64,000 nt of DNA from Marinilactibacillus sp042660675 (GCF_042660675.1 NZ_JBHSUL010000034.1:1-64000); one strand, 5' to 3'. Shown: positions 16,213-25,290, counted from the stretch's first letter. Translations and numbers: made by a program. The notes: a model not told the origin generated them from the sequence alone.

Positions 16213-17085
16213 TTATCCGTTAACAATGACTCCACCATTAACGTGGATGGTTTGCCCAGTCACATAACTAGAATCATCACTTGCTAGGAATACATAAGCA
16301 GGTGCTAATTCATAAGCTTCCCCTGGTCTTCCAAGTGCACCATCTTTACCCCAACTAGCAATTTTTTCATCTGGGAATGTTGCTGGAATAAGTGGCGTCC
16401 AGATTGGTCCTGGTGCTACAGTATTCACTCTGATTTTTTTATTAGTGAACTCTTGGTTTTGAGATAATGAACGTGTAAAGGATACAATCGCTCCATTAGT
16501 CCCGGAATAATCTAGTAGATTTGGATTACCTTTATAAGCTGTTACAGAGGAAGTATTGATAATCTTTCCGCCTTCGTTCATGTGAGGGAAAACAGCTTTA
16601 ACAAAATAAATCATACTAAAGATATTTGTACGGTAAGTTCTGTCCACTTGTTCAGCAGTTATATCCAAGATAGACTCTTGATACATTTGCTCCCCAGCAT
16701 GATTCACTAAAATATCAATAGAGCCCCATTTAGAGACGACCTCTTGAGTAACTTCAGCAGCATGTTTCTCATCACCAACGTCACCTTTAAATACTAATAC
16801 ATCAGCCCCAATTTCTTGAAGACGATTTTTAGTCTTTTCAGCATCATCATCGGAAGAATGATAAGTGAAAGCTACTTTTGCACCTTCTTTGGCAAAAAGA
16901 ATAGCCGTAGCTGCTCCAATTCCAGAATCGCCACCTGTTATGATAGCCACTTTATCTTTAAGTTTATCGGCTGATTTGTATTCTTCATTTTCAACTACTG
17001 GCTCACGACGCATATTTTCTGATTCATCATCCATCATGTAATCTTTTTTCGGTTCTTGAGTTTTTACGATATTTTCTTCAGTCAT
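16213..17085 (-). CDS. short-chain dehydrogenase/reductase (YhdF-like) with altered catalytic Lys
   Basis: A 290-aa SDR of the extended N-terminus type found in general stress reductases. The Rossmann fingerprint ITGGDSGIGAATA, the NHAG block, the catalytic Ser (NTSSVTAYKG) and Tyr (LLDYSG) are present, as are the PGPIWTP and VTGQTIHVNGG blocks. The catalytic Lys four residues after the Tyr is replaced: YSGTNG, where relatives read YSATKG. The codon is AAT. Loss of this Lys normally abolishes or strongly reduces oxidoreductase activity, so the protein may be a non-classical or inactive SDR. It lies between the YflT-domain gene and the 77-aa gene, behind AAGGAG. Confidence 0.85.
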   Translation of the reverse strand: MTEENIVKTQEPKKDYMMDDESENMRREPVVENEEYKSADKLKDKVAIITGGDSGIGAATAILFAKEGAKVAFTYHSSDDDAEKTKNRLQEIGADVLVFKGDVGDEKHAAEVTQEVVSKWGSIDILVNHAGEQMYQESILDITAEQVDRTYRTNIFSMIYFVKAVFPHMNEGGKIINTSSVTAYKGNPNLLDYSGTNGAIVSFTRSLSQNQEFTNKKIRVNTVAPGPIWTPLIPATFPDEKIASWGKDGALGRPGEAYELAPAYVFLASDDSSYVTGQTIHVNGGVIVNG

Positions 17086-17139
17086 TTGTCATTGCTCCTT
17101 TAAGTTGTATATAGTTTAGTATTGTGGATTCACTTATGC

Positions 17140-18054
17140 TTATTTTTCTGAAGGTTCCTCTTTCATACCGGCATCATTAGCATCGTCGTCGGTATACTTA
17201 GCATCACTTTCTGGCATTTCAGTGTTTTCTGAAGGACTTTTTTCAGATTTTGGCTCAGCATTCAACGGACTATTTGATTCAGGTTTTACAACACCCTTTG
17301 CTACATTTTCAGGATATCCATGATTAGATTCTTCTGATACAACCGTTGTCTCTTCCCCAGTTAAGTCAGGATTTTTATCTAACGATTCTCCACTATCTTC
17401 AGTTGTAGTGTAATCTTGATCATCCGACTCGTCAGCACCTTGATTAGACTCATTTGTTTCTACTTTATCTTCTTCTCTAGTGTCTTGAGCTTGAGAAGGA
17501 TCAATAGAGCCACTCATATTTTTAGAATCCGTTTCGCTAGTATCAACATCCGTAGGTTTTACATCATTTTGCTCGTTTGTTACTGCATCTACTTCTTTGC
17601 TTTCTTCTTCTATTGGATTAGTATGATTATCTTTCATATCTTGATCATTCTCCTCATTAGTTACGTTTTTATTTACTTCTGACAACTTTTTATGACTTGG
17701 TGCATCACTGTTCGCCAGTAATACAATTTCGCCAGCTTGTAGTGCTTCAATATGGTGTTCAGCAATCTCATGCGGAACGCCATGTTGTTCAAGTGAGTTA
17801 TGAGCTTCATCGGAGTCATAGGTTCCAAAAGATAAGGTTTCTTTGATTTTTTCCCAAAATGAACCATTTTCTTCTGAATCTACAAAATCCACTTCAACAG
17901 ATTCCAAAGTATCGTTTTTCGACAGTTCATTATTTTCCTTCACTGTTACGACTAAAAGTTCGTCGGCAGAATAGTTCTCTTCATTAATCAATTTCGTTAT
18001 TTCAGCTTTTATCTCTTGTTTCGTCTGAAACGTACCTTCAAATCTTCTTTCCAT
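17140..18054 (-). CDS. YflT-domain general stress protein with long acidic disordered tail
   Basis: Residues 1-125 resemble the heat-induced stress protein YflT / general stress protein 17M domain: KQEIKAEITKLINEENYSADELLVV, then the second repeat with EKIKETLSFGTYDSDEAHNSL and a HGVPHEIAEHHIEALQAGEIVLLA ending. The remaining 180 residues are almost entirely Asp, Glu, Asn, Ser, Thr and Lys, with no hydrophobic core, so probably disordered. The start is uncertain. ATG 18054 lies 12 nt after AAGGAG. A GTG at 18087 keeps the frame open but has no ribosome site. It is first in the stress cluster. The GATAAG boxes upstream may control it. Confidence 0.7.
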   Translation of the reverse strand: MERRFEGTFQTKQEIKAEITKLINEENYSADELLVVTVKENNELSKNDTLESVEVDFVDSEENGSFWEKIKETLSFGTYDSDEAHNSLEQHGVPHEIAEHHIEALQAGEIVLLANSDAPSHKKLSEVNKNVTNEENDQDMKDNHTNPIEEESKEVDAVTNEQNDVKPTDVDTSETDSKNMSGSIDPSQAQDTREEDKVETNESNQGADESDDQDYTTTEDSGESLDKNPDLTGEETTVVSEESNHGYPENVAKGVVKPESNSPLNAEPKSEKSPSENTEMPESDAKYTDDDANDAGMKEEPSEK

Positions 18055-18077
18055 CTGATGAATCATCTCCTTAATTA

Positions 18078-18232
18078 CCTTATCCACTACGAAATGATAA
18101 GGTTGTCTTAACTAGAATGTTACCACCGCATTATAATGTTGTAAAAAGATAAGGCTTAAAGTGCTTTTTGATTGCAACGATAAGTTTTACTTATCATGAT
18201 TGATAAAAATGTCTTATATATGACAAGATAAG
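18078..18232. promoter_or_regulatory. cluster of GATAAG boxes in the 18055-18531 intergenic region
   Basis: GATAAG occurs at 18096-18101, 18148-18153, 18179-18184 and 18227-18232, and inverted (CTTATC) at 18079-18084 and 18190-18195. The copies at 18179-18195 form a palindrome GATAAG-TTTTA-CTTATC. The region lies between the divergent YflT-domain and AraC-type genes. The rest of 18233-18531 is AT-rich and shows no other feature that I can support. Confidence 0.45.
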
Positions 18233-18531
18233 CGTTTTTCAAAAAAGAGTAGAATATTTTTTAAACTATAAAATTACAATAAATTGTATGTACAAGTTTA
18301 ATGAAAGTGTTATTTTAATTCTAAATTGACTGTGAAGTCTTAAAAAAATTAATTTAGTTACAACTAACAGCGAATGGAAACTTGCATATTAGAATAAAAG
18401 TACAAAACGAAATTTGATTAATTTAGTCCGCTTTTTTGAAAAAAGAACTTTATTTATTCCGAATTTGTGGTATATTTAATCAAGATAGATGGGAGAAACA
18501 AACTATTTTTTACAAAGAAGGGTCGTGTATT

Positions 18532-19299
18532 ATGGATAAGGTAGAAGTAAAAGAACTATTCAAAAAAGAACGCGTTGATAAACTTAAAAAGTTGAATAGC
18601 GATGCTTTCAGCTACCGTTACTTGATTGAGGACCAAGTAACAGATGCTATTACTGAAGGAAATCGTGAAATGCTTGAAGATACGTTGAACATTATTAATC
18701 TTGATGAGGTACTTGAGTATCTTGCAGAAGAAGGTATTGAACATCAACTAAGAAATTTCAAGAATCAATTAATCATCGTTAACACTTATTGTAGAATTGC
18801 TGCAAAAAACGGGGGCGTATTACCTCTTTATCTTCACTTGATCTCTGAACGCTTCTCTATTCTTATTGAAGATGCTGAGTCTATTCAATATCTTAGAGAA
18901 AACGTCTACTATGAAATTTATAGAGAGTACTGCCAGGCAGTGATTGATTTCTCTACTTTGACTTACTCTAGTGCTATGACAGAAGTTGTAAGTTATATCA
19001 CTGAAAATCTTACTAGCGAATTAACTTTAACAAATATTGCTTCAATTTTTGGTATGCATCCTGTACATCTTGCTCGTAAATTCAAACAAGAAACAGGTAC
19101 AACTTTTATCGGTTATGTAAACCAGCAAAGAGTTTACTTGGCTAAATACTATTTCCACCTTGGAAACTATCAGTTAAGTCAGGTCGCTAATTTGTCTGGA
19201 TTTAACAGTCATTCTTATTTCACGAAAGTGTTCAAGAAAATTACCGGCCAAACACCAACCAAATATATCAAGCAACTACCTGTTAACGAAAAAATCTAG
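18532..19299 (+). CDS. AraC-family transcriptional regulator
   Basis: A 255-aa regulator. The C-terminal 100 residues carry two helix-turn-helix motifs, LTLTNIASIFGMHPVHLARKFKQETG and the second around LSQVANLSGFNSHSYFTKVFKKITGQTP, ending in the typical PTKYI. The N-terminal 150 residues are helical with no recognisable sugar-binding cupin, so the signal is unknown. The start is ATG 18532 after GAAGGG. The frame remains open to a TTG at 18436, but that has no ribosome site. It is divergent from the stress cluster, a common regulator-target layout, and the GATAAG boxes between them are candidate binding sites. Confidence 0.82.
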   Translation: MDKVEVKELFKKERVDKLKKLNSDAFSYRYLIEDQVTDAITEGNREMLEDTLNIINLDEVLEYLAEEGIEHQLRNFKNQLIIVNTYCRIAAKNGGVLPLYLHLISERFSILIEDAESIQYLRENVYYEIYREYCQAVIDFSTLTYSSAMTEVVSYITENLTSELTLTNIASIFGMHPVHLARKFKQETGTTFIGYVNQQRVYLAKYYFHLGNYQLSQVANLSGFNSHSYFTKVFKKITGQTPTKYIKQLPVNEKI

Positions 19300-19323
19300 A
19301 TTTACTCACTTGAATATAGCGAT

Positions 19324-19358
19324 AAAGGTCAGTCTAACAACATAGACTGACCTTTTTC
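19324..19358 (+). terminator. rho-independent terminator of the AraC-type gene
   Basis: AAAGGTCAGTCTA / TAGACTGACCTTTTT stem with a 6-nt loop, 25 nt past the stop. Confidence 0.9.
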
Positions 19359-19365
19359 TATAAAA

Positions 19366-19409
19366 AAACTCGAAAAACTGAATGGATTAGATTCAAGTTC
19401 TTCGAGTTT
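19366..19409 (-). terminator. rho-independent terminator of the hisS-aspS-nfo unit
   Basis: AAACTCGAA ... TTCGAGTTT with an imperfect inner stem, followed on the minus strand by a T run. It lies 12 nt past the nfo stop. Confidence 0.8.
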
Positions 19410-19420
19410 AATATATAGGG

Positions 19421-20332
19421 TTACTTCCAGTCTTTTTCTTCAAAAATTTCTTGAAGTAAATTAGGATTAAATACATTATTTCTCAGCATTTGTATTTCAT
19501 GACCATAAGGCGCTTTTTTATTTTTCTTGTCTTCACCCACATAGGGTGTCTCAAGAATTTTTGGAATAGATACTAGTTTAGGATGATGCACGACTTTACT
19601 TAGTGCTTCGAATCCAATCTCTCCAAATCCAATGTTAGCGTGTCGATCCTTCGCGGCACCTCTCACATTTTTAGAATCGTTGATGTGAAGGACTTTCAAT
19701 CGATCTAGTCCAATAATGCGATCGAATTCCTCTAATACACCTTCAAAATTATCTTTAATATCGTATCCTGCATCATGTGTATGGCACGTATCTAAAGTAA
19801 CGGAGACTTTATCTTTCAGCTCCACTTTTTCAATAATTCTAGCTAGCTCTTCAAAGTTTCTACCGATTTCCGTTCCTTTACCTGCCATGGTTTCCAATGC
19901 AATCTGGATTGTTTGATTCTCATGAAGAATTTCATTTAATCCTTTTGCTATCTGATCAATCGCAGCATCCACACCCGCACCTACGTGAGCACCAGGATGC
20001 ATTGTCATTTGAGTCGCCCCGAGAGCTTCAGCTCTTTTGATCTCTTCTTTCATAAACTCTATTGCAAAACCAAAATTTTCAGGTTTAACCGTATTCCCCA
20101 AGTTAATGATATAAGGTGCATGAACGACGATATCATTAACATCAATTCCATTCTCTTTCATAAAAGCTTGACCTGATTCGATATTCATTTCTGAGATATC
20201 TTTACGTCTTGTATTTTGAGGAGCCCCAGTGTAAATCATGAACGTTTTAGCTTCATAAGATACGGCTTCTTCTGCCGATCCTAGTAACATAGGTTTACCT
20301 TTCATCCCTACATGTGAACCGATAAGAACCAT
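19421..20332 (-). CDS. nfo: endonuclease IV (AP endonuclease)
   Basis: A 303-aa zinc-dependent enzyme that cleaves the backbone 5' to abasic sites during base-excision repair. The family marks are clear: IGSHVGMKGKPM at the N-terminus, VVHAPYIINLG, MHPGAHVGAG, ALETMAGKGTEIG, LDTCHTHDAGYD, LHINDSK and RHANIGFGEIG. The His, Glu and Asp residues in these blocks bind three zinc ions. It starts 3 nt downstream of the aspS stop, so it is very likely co-transcribed with hisS-aspS and under the same T-box. Confidence 0.95.
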   Translation of the reverse strand: MVLIGSHVGMKGKPMLLGSAEEAVSYEAKTFMIYTGAPQNTRRKDISEMNIESGQAFMKENGIDVNDIVVHAPYIINLGNTVKPENFGFAIEFMKEEIKRAEALGATQMTMHPGAHVGAGVDAAIDQIAKGLNEILHENQTIQIALETMAGKGTEIGRNFEELARIIEKVELKDKVSVTLDTCHTHDAGYDIKDNFEGVLEEFDRIIGLDRLKVLHINDSKNVRGAAKDRHANIGFGEIGFEALSKVVHHPKLVSIPKILETPYVGEDKKNKKAPYGHEIQMLRNNVFNPNLLQEIFEEKDWK

Positions 20333-20335
20333 TTT

Positions 20336-22114
20336 TTATGACTCTCCTTCTTTTTTCGTTACTTCTAGCGATAATTCTTGAAGTTGGCTATCAGATACGA
20401 ACGAAGGCGCATTTGTCAGTGGATCAATTGATTTTCCATTTTTAGGAAAGGCAATAACTTCTCTGATATTCTTTTCTTTAGCAAGAATCATAACTAATCT
20501 ATCTAATCCAAAAGCGATACCTCCGTGAGGTGGGAAGCCATATTCCAAAGCATCTAATAAGAAGCCAAATTGGTTAGCCGCTTCTTCTTTTGAGAATCCT
20601 AATGCACTCAGCATTTTTTCCTGTAATTCTCTTTGGTGTATACGTATAGAGCCTCCACCAATCTCGTATCCGTTCAATACGATATCATAGGCATTCGCAT
20701 AAACGCTTTGAGGATCAGATTCTAGTTTTTCAATATCTTTTTCAAGTGGCATTGTGAATGGATGATGCGCTGCACTATATCTACCCGCTTCTTCATCGTA
20801 TTCAAGAAGTGGCCATTGATCTACCCATAAAAAGGCTAATGCTTCTTCATCGATCAAGTTTAGTTCTTTACCAAGATGCGTTCTGATCGCTCCAAGCGCA
20901 TCAAAGACGACTTTAGGCTTATCTGCTACAAATAACAGCAAGTCTCCTTCTTCCGACTGCATTCTTTCTTGTAGTTCAGAGGTGATGGGTTTATCATTAA
21001 AGAATTTAGCAATCGGACCACTAAAGCCTTCAGCAGTAACTTTCATCCAAGCTAGTCCTTTAGCGCCATATATAGAAGCAATTTCTCCTAATGCATCAAT
21101 ATTTTTACGCGAAAATTGGTCTGCAGCGTCTTTAACGGTCAATCCTTTAACAATTCCGCCGTTTTCTAAAGTGCTAGAGAACACTTTGAAATCTGAATCT
21201 GCAACTATATCTCCCAATTCAACAAGTTCCATAGCAAACCTTGTGTCTGGCTTATCGCTACCGAAACGGTTCATTGCTTCATCATATGAGATACGCGCAA
21301 ATGGTCTAGAAATTTCTGTACCTTTAGTTTTTCTAACCACTTCAACGAGCAACTGTTCCATCAATTCTTGAATTTCTTTTTCATCGACAAAACTTGTTTC
21401 AATATCGACTTGAGTGAATTCTGGCTGACGATCCCCTCTTAAATCTTCATCTCTAAAACAACGTACAATTTGGTAATAACGATCTAGTCCAGCACCCATT
21501 AAAAGTTGCTTAAATAATTGAGGCGACTGAGGAAGTGCGAAGAATTTCCCTTCATGTACTCTTGAAGGAACAAGATAATCTCTAGCACCTTCCGGCGTTG
21601 ATTTTGTCAGGTAAGGTGTCTCGATATCTAAGAATCCTTGTTCATCTAAGAAGTCACTGAATACTTTTTTAACTTTGTGACGTATAATCATATTTTCTTT
21701 CATTTTGTTTCTTCTAAGATCCAAATATCTGTATTTCAGTCTAAGGTCATCTGAGACACCGTTTGTATCTTGCAAGTCAAATGGCGGAGTTTTAGCTTTA
21801 TTCAAAATAGATAAACCTGTTGCTTCAAGTTCGATTTCTCCAGTAGGTAACGAAGAATTGATTGTTCCTTCTTGTCTGTTAACCACTGTACCCGTTACTT
21901 CAACAACGAATTCAGAGCGCAAAGATTCCGCAATTGTAAAAGCTTCTTTTGATTTGTCAGAATTGAATACGACTTGTACGAGGCCTTCTCTATCTCTTAA
22001 ATCAACAAAGATCATTCCGCCTAAGTCTCTTCTTTTTTGAACCCAACCAGAAAGCATAATTTTTTCTCCAACTTGCTCTTTTCTTACTTCTCCACAATAC
22101 ATTGTTCTTTTCAT
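20336..22114 (-). CDS. aspS: aspartyl-tRNA synthetase
   Basis: A class II synthetase of 592 aa charging tRNA-Asp. The N-terminal OB-fold holds the anticodon-binding GWVQKRRDLGGMIFVDLRDR block. The catalytic domain has QSPQLFKQLLM, the motif 2 RCFRDEDLRGDRQPEFTQ, and the motif 3 GIAFGLDRLVM. The bacterial GAD insertion is present. The start is taken at ATG 22114 behind GGTGAAG rather than the ATG at 22126. The gene follows hisS by 14 nt and precedes nfo by 3 nt. Confidence 0.97.
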   Translation of the reverse strand: MKRTMYCGEVRKEQVGEKIMLSGWVQKRRDLGGMIFVDLRDREGLVQVVFNSDKSKEAFTIAESLRSEFVVEVTGTVVNRQEGTINSSLPTGEIELEATGLSILNKAKTPPFDLQDTNGVSDDLRLKYRYLDLRRNKMKENMIIRHKVKKVFSDFLDEQGFLDIETPYLTKSTPEGARDYLVPSRVHEGKFFALPQSPQLFKQLLMGAGLDRYYQIVRCFRDEDLRGDRQPEFTQVDIETSFVDEKEIQELMEQLLVEVVRKTKGTEISRPFARISYDEAMNRFGSDKPDTRFAMELVELGDIVADSDFKVFSSTLENGGIVKGLTVKDAADQFSRKNIDALGEIASIYGAKGLAWMKVTAEGFSGPIAKFFNDKPITSELQERMQSEEGDLLLFVADKPKVVFDALGAIRTHLGKELNLIDEEALAFLWVDQWPLLEYDEEAGRYSAAHHPFTMPLEKDIEKLESDPQSVYANAYDIVLNGYEIGGGSIRIHQRELQEKMLSALGFSKEEAANQFGFLLDALEYGFPPHGGIAFGLDRLVMILAKEKNIREVIAFPKNGKSIDPLTNAPSFVSDSQLQELSLEVTKKEGES

Positions 22115-22128
22115 ATGCTTCACCATTC

Positions 22129-23430
22129 CTATTTTTTTAATCTAGATTCTATTTCAGCAGTAAGATCTTTATAATCTTCATTATACAAATCGTTCAAGGC
22201 TAATTTGATTTGCTCTCCTGTAGAAAGTTTTTTGATGTTAACCGTTCCTTCAGCGAGTTCGTTTTCACCTAAAGTAAATACATACTGAGCATTTAATTTG
22301 TCAGCTGTTTTGAATTGTTTTGCTGGCTTACGATTCAAGAATTCACGTTCAACGTTCATTCCGTTTTTTCTTAAAGCATGTGCTAGTTTCGTCGCTTCTT
22401 TATTTGTGGATTCTCCGATTGTAACGATAAATGCATCTAACGCATCAATCACAGGAAACTCAAATTGCGCGTTCTCAAGCAGCATAACCAGACGTTCCAA
22501 GCCAATTCCAAAGCCAAATCCTGCTGTTTCAGGTCCTCCGACTTCTTCTACAAGGTTATCATAGCGACCACCTGCACAGACTGTTGTGTTAGACCCGAAG
22601 TTAGGATCTTCTGTCATGATTTCAAAAATTGTATCATTATAATAATCTAGTCCTCTTACCATGTTAGAATCTATGACATATTCGATATCCAGTGCTTCAA
22701 GTGAAGCTTTAACCGTTTCGAAGTGTTTTGACGACTGATCATTTAAATAATCTAATATTGATGGTGCTGACTGAACGATTTTTTTATCATTTTTATCTTT
22801 ACTATCCAATACTCTTAAAGGGTTTTTGTATAATCGTTCTTTTGAATCTTTACTGAGTTCTTCTTTAAACGGTTCTAGATAGTCAATCAATGCTTGACGG
22901 TAAACTTTTCTTGTTTCAACGTCTCCTAATGAATTGATAACTAGTTTGAGATTTTTGATCTTGAAAGATTTAAATAGATCCATTGCCAGCACCATTGTTT
23001 CAACGTCTGTTTCAGGATTTTGACTACCGAATACTTCAACACCTAACTGGTGAAATTGTCTCATACGTCCTTTTTGAGGGCGCTCATAGCGAAACATTGG
23101 GGCAATATAATAAAATTTAGTCGGTTTCTGATGCTCTGGTCCGTATAATTTATTTTCAACATAAGAACGAACGACACCTGCAGTACCTTCTGGACGCAAT
23201 GCTACGTGTCTTTCTCCTTTATCGTAAAAATCATACATTTCTTTAGATACAATATCACTTGTTTCTCCAACACCGCGTGCAAACAATTCAAACTGCTCAA
23301 AAATTGGTGTACGGATTTCTTTGAATTGATAGCGTGATAATAGTTCTCTGGACTTTGACTCTACAAATTGCCATTTATTCGTGTCTTCAGGTAAAAAATC
23401 TGGTGTGCCTTTAAGTTTTTGATAGCCCAT
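22129..23430 (-). CDS. hisS: histidyl-tRNA synthetase
   Basis: A class II synthetase of 433 aa charging tRNA-His. Motif 2 reads YIAPMFRYERPQKGRMRQFHQ, the His-specific blocks are GLDYYNDTIFE and TVCAGGRYDNLVEE, and motif 3 GFGFGIGLERLVMLL is intact. A C-terminal anticodon-binding domain follows. ATG 23430 follows GGAGG. It heads the hisS-aspS-(nfo) operon and its leader is a T-box riboswitch, so expression should rise when tRNA charging fails. Confidence 0.97.
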   Translation of the reverse strand: MGYQKLKGTPDFLPEDTNKWQFVESKSRELLSRYQFKEIRTPIFEQFELFARGVGETSDIVSKEMYDFYDKGERHVALRPEGTAGVVRSYVENKLYGPEHQKPTKFYYIAPMFRYERPQKGRMRQFHQLGVEVFGSQNPETDVETMVLAMDLFKSFKIKNLKLVINSLGDVETRKVYRQALIDYLEPFKEELSKDSKERLYKNPLRVLDSKDKNDKKIVQSAPSILDYLNDQSSKHFETVKASLEALDIEYVIDSNMVRGLDYYNDTIFEIMTEDPNFGSNTTVCAGGRYDNLVEEVGGPETAGFGFGIGLERLVMLLENAQFEFPVIDALDAFIVTIGESTNKEATKLAHALRKNGMNVEREFLNRKPAKQFKTADKLNAQYVFTLGENELAEGTVNIKKLSTGEQIKLALNDLYNEDYKDLTAEIESRLKK

Positions 23431-23459
23431 TTTAATCCTCCATTGTTAAAAAAATCTAT

Positions 23460-23725
23460 AAAAAAAGTCCTACTTTTACACAATTGTATAAAAGTAGGAC
23501 GTGTATATTTGTATACTCACGTGGTACCACCTAGTTTCAGAAAGTAAACATACTTTCTCTCAACAGTTAACGCCTTTTAAACGTGACAGCTTTTCACTGT
23601 CATACCTCCAGAGTGTCTTTCAAATAAAAGTTAGGGGTCTCTTTCAGCCATGGAGAGCCTTTCTTTATCGGTAACTTTTAGTTTACTGTCTCTTTCAACG
23701 GTCTATTTATAATTTATTATGTTTG
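23460..23725 (-). promoter_or_regulatory. T-box riboswitch leader of hisS-aspS
   Basis: The minus-strand leader has the conserved T-box GGTGGTACCACG (23520-23531) and a terminator GTCCTACTTTTA / TAAAAGTAGGAC with a T7 run (23460-23500). A stem I contains an AGTA loop side and AAAAGTTA / TAACTTTT pairing. The specifier-loop region reads GAAAGACACTC: GAC (Asp, 23615-23617) and CAC (His, 23613-23615) overlap within GACAC, matching the two synthetases encoded downstream. Uncharged tRNA binding would favour the antiterminator and allow read-through. Confidence 0.92.
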
Positions 23726-23801
23726 TATATTGACTATAAGCTTACAAGAAAGCCAATCCAATGTCAATATAGGTTTTTATTTTCACTATAACTGATTCAT
23801 A

Positions 23802-23831
23802 TTGCATATTAAAGAATTTAATTGCTATAAT
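23802..23831 (+). promoter_or_regulatory. sigma-A type promoter of the amidase gene
   Basis: TTGCAT, an 18-nt spacer, then a perfect TATAAT at 23826-23831, located 50 nt before the amidase start. It lies back to back with the hisS leader. Nothing else is visible between 23726 and 23880. Confidence 0.7.
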
Positions 23832-23880
23832 AGAAAGGAATAAATGCGTTTATTTTGTATTTCCTGAAAGGATGACTGGA

Positions 23881-25215
23881 ATGGATCAGAACGAATCTTC
23901 CCTACATAAATTCTTACCTAAAAAAAATCTTTTTATAGCCATCATTTTACTCTTACTCAGCATTACAGTAGCTTCTACGATCGTCTTAGCGAATGAAAAC
24001 AGTGTAACGGTCAAAGCAAGTACATTAAACGTTCGAATTGGGCCTGGTCTTTCTTACGATGTAGTAACTCAAGTTAATGAGAATCAGAGACTGAATGTAC
24101 TTGGCGAAGAAAACCAGTGGTACAAAGTTAGGCTCTCAAACGATGAAATTGGTTGGGTCGCTGGATGGCTCGTAGAAAATGACGAAATCACTTCTGAAAC
24201 TCAGCGGTATGGCAGAGTTACCGGGAAAGAAATTAATATAAGACAATATGCTACAACCGATTCTCAAATCCTTGGTACTGTCTTTGAAAATACTGAGCTA
24301 TCTATCCTTTTCGAAGAAGGTGATTGGTATCAAGTACTGTATCTTGGGAAAGTCGCTTGGATTCACAAAGATTACGTGGAAATCATTGATACATTATCAG
24401 CTGAACCTACGGAAGAAACTTCTTCAACACAAGAAGTCATCGTTGGTGATGTCCAAATAAATATCCGAGCAGCTGCTTCCACGGATGCGGAAGTTTTGAC
24501 AACAGCTGAGCCTAATGCTCGTTTAATTTATTTAGACCAGGAACAAGACTGGTACAAAGTTCAGTTAAATGATGGTAGAACGGGTTTTGTCGCTAACTGG
24601 GTTACCAGTTTATCCAATGTTGAGACTGTAAATGTTCAAGAAGTGGAAAGACAAACTAATCGAGCGGTCACAAATTTATCAGAAGCTACCATTATGATCG
24701 ATCCCGGTCACGGTGGAAAAGATCCAGGTGCCATCTCTGCAAATGGCTTGTATGAAAAAGATATCGCCTTGAGTACCGCCAAAATACTTCAACGTCGTCT
24801 TCAAGACGCCGGAGCAAATGTTTTACTGACAAGAGATGATGATACATTTATATCACTGAATGATCGAGTTTACCTTACTCACAAAGCTTCAGCAGATGCT
24901 TACATTAGTATTCATTTCGATGCAATGGAAATTGCTAATTCGATGACTGGTACAACGACTTATTATTACTCCGACAATGAAAAAGATCTGGCAGATACAG
25001 TCAACGCTTATCTAGCACAAAATGGCCCTTTATCTAATAACGGTGTTCGATTAGGAGATTATTATGTTTTAAGAAACAATACACAACCATCAATCTTATT
25101 AGAACTGGGATACTTGAATCATGATGTTGATATCATGCAAGTAAATACTCAGTCTTATCAATCCACTGTTGTAGAATCAATCTACCAAGGATTAAGAGAT
25201 TACTTCTCAAATTAG
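23881..25215 (+). CDS. N-acetylmuramoyl-L-alanine amidase with three SH3b domains
   Basis: A 444-aa exported wall hydrolase. An N-terminal signal or anchor (about residues 14-35) is followed by three SH3b cell-wall binding repeats (about 40-100, 110-165, 190-240), each with the LNVR or INIR start and the DWYKV/GxxGWV pattern. An Amidase_3 domain (about 265-440) carries the zinc ligands in IDPGHGGKDPG, YEKDIAL and ISIHFDA, and the catalytic Glu in ILLELGYL. It cuts the bond between MurNAc and the stem peptide. The start is ATG 23881, because the ATG at 23872 is too close to GAAAGG. It has its own promoter and terminator. Confidence 0.92.
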   Translation: MDQNESSLHKFLPKKNLFIAIILLLLSITVASTIVLANENSVTVKASTLNVRIGPGLSYDVVTQVNENQRLNVLGEENQWYKVRLSNDEIGWVAGWLVENDEITSETQRYGRVTGKEINIRQYATTDSQILGTVFENTELSILFEEGDWYQVLYLGKVAWIHKDYVEIIDTLSAEPTEETSSTQEVIVGDVQINIRAAASTDAEVLTTAEPNARLIYLDQEQDWYKVQLNDGRTGFVANWVTSLSNVETVNVQEVERQTNRAVTNLSEATIMIDPGHGGKDPGAISANGLYEKDIALSTAKILQRRLQDAGANVLLTRDDDTFISLNDRVYLTHKASADAYISIHFDAMEIANSMTGTTTYYYSDNEKDLADTVNAYLAQNGPLSNNGVRLGDYYVLRNNTQPSILLELGYLNHDVDIMQVNTQSYQSTVVESIYQGLRDYFSN

Positions 25216-25243
25216 CTTGAAATGAACAATAAATACGTTTTAT

Positions 25244-25290
25244 GAAAGACAGTCAGAAGAGTGCTTCACGCTTTCTTTTGACTGTCTTTT
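25244..25290 (+). terminator. rho-independent terminator of the amidase gene
   Basis: GAAAGACAGTCA / TGACTGTCTTTT stem with a long loop holding a second small hairpin, then a T-rich run, 28 nt past the stop. Confidence 0.85.

Noticed and set aside
18078..18232. CRISPR-like repeats
   Set aside because: The GATAAG units are 6 nt with irregular spacing and both orientations; no spacers or cas genes are nearby.
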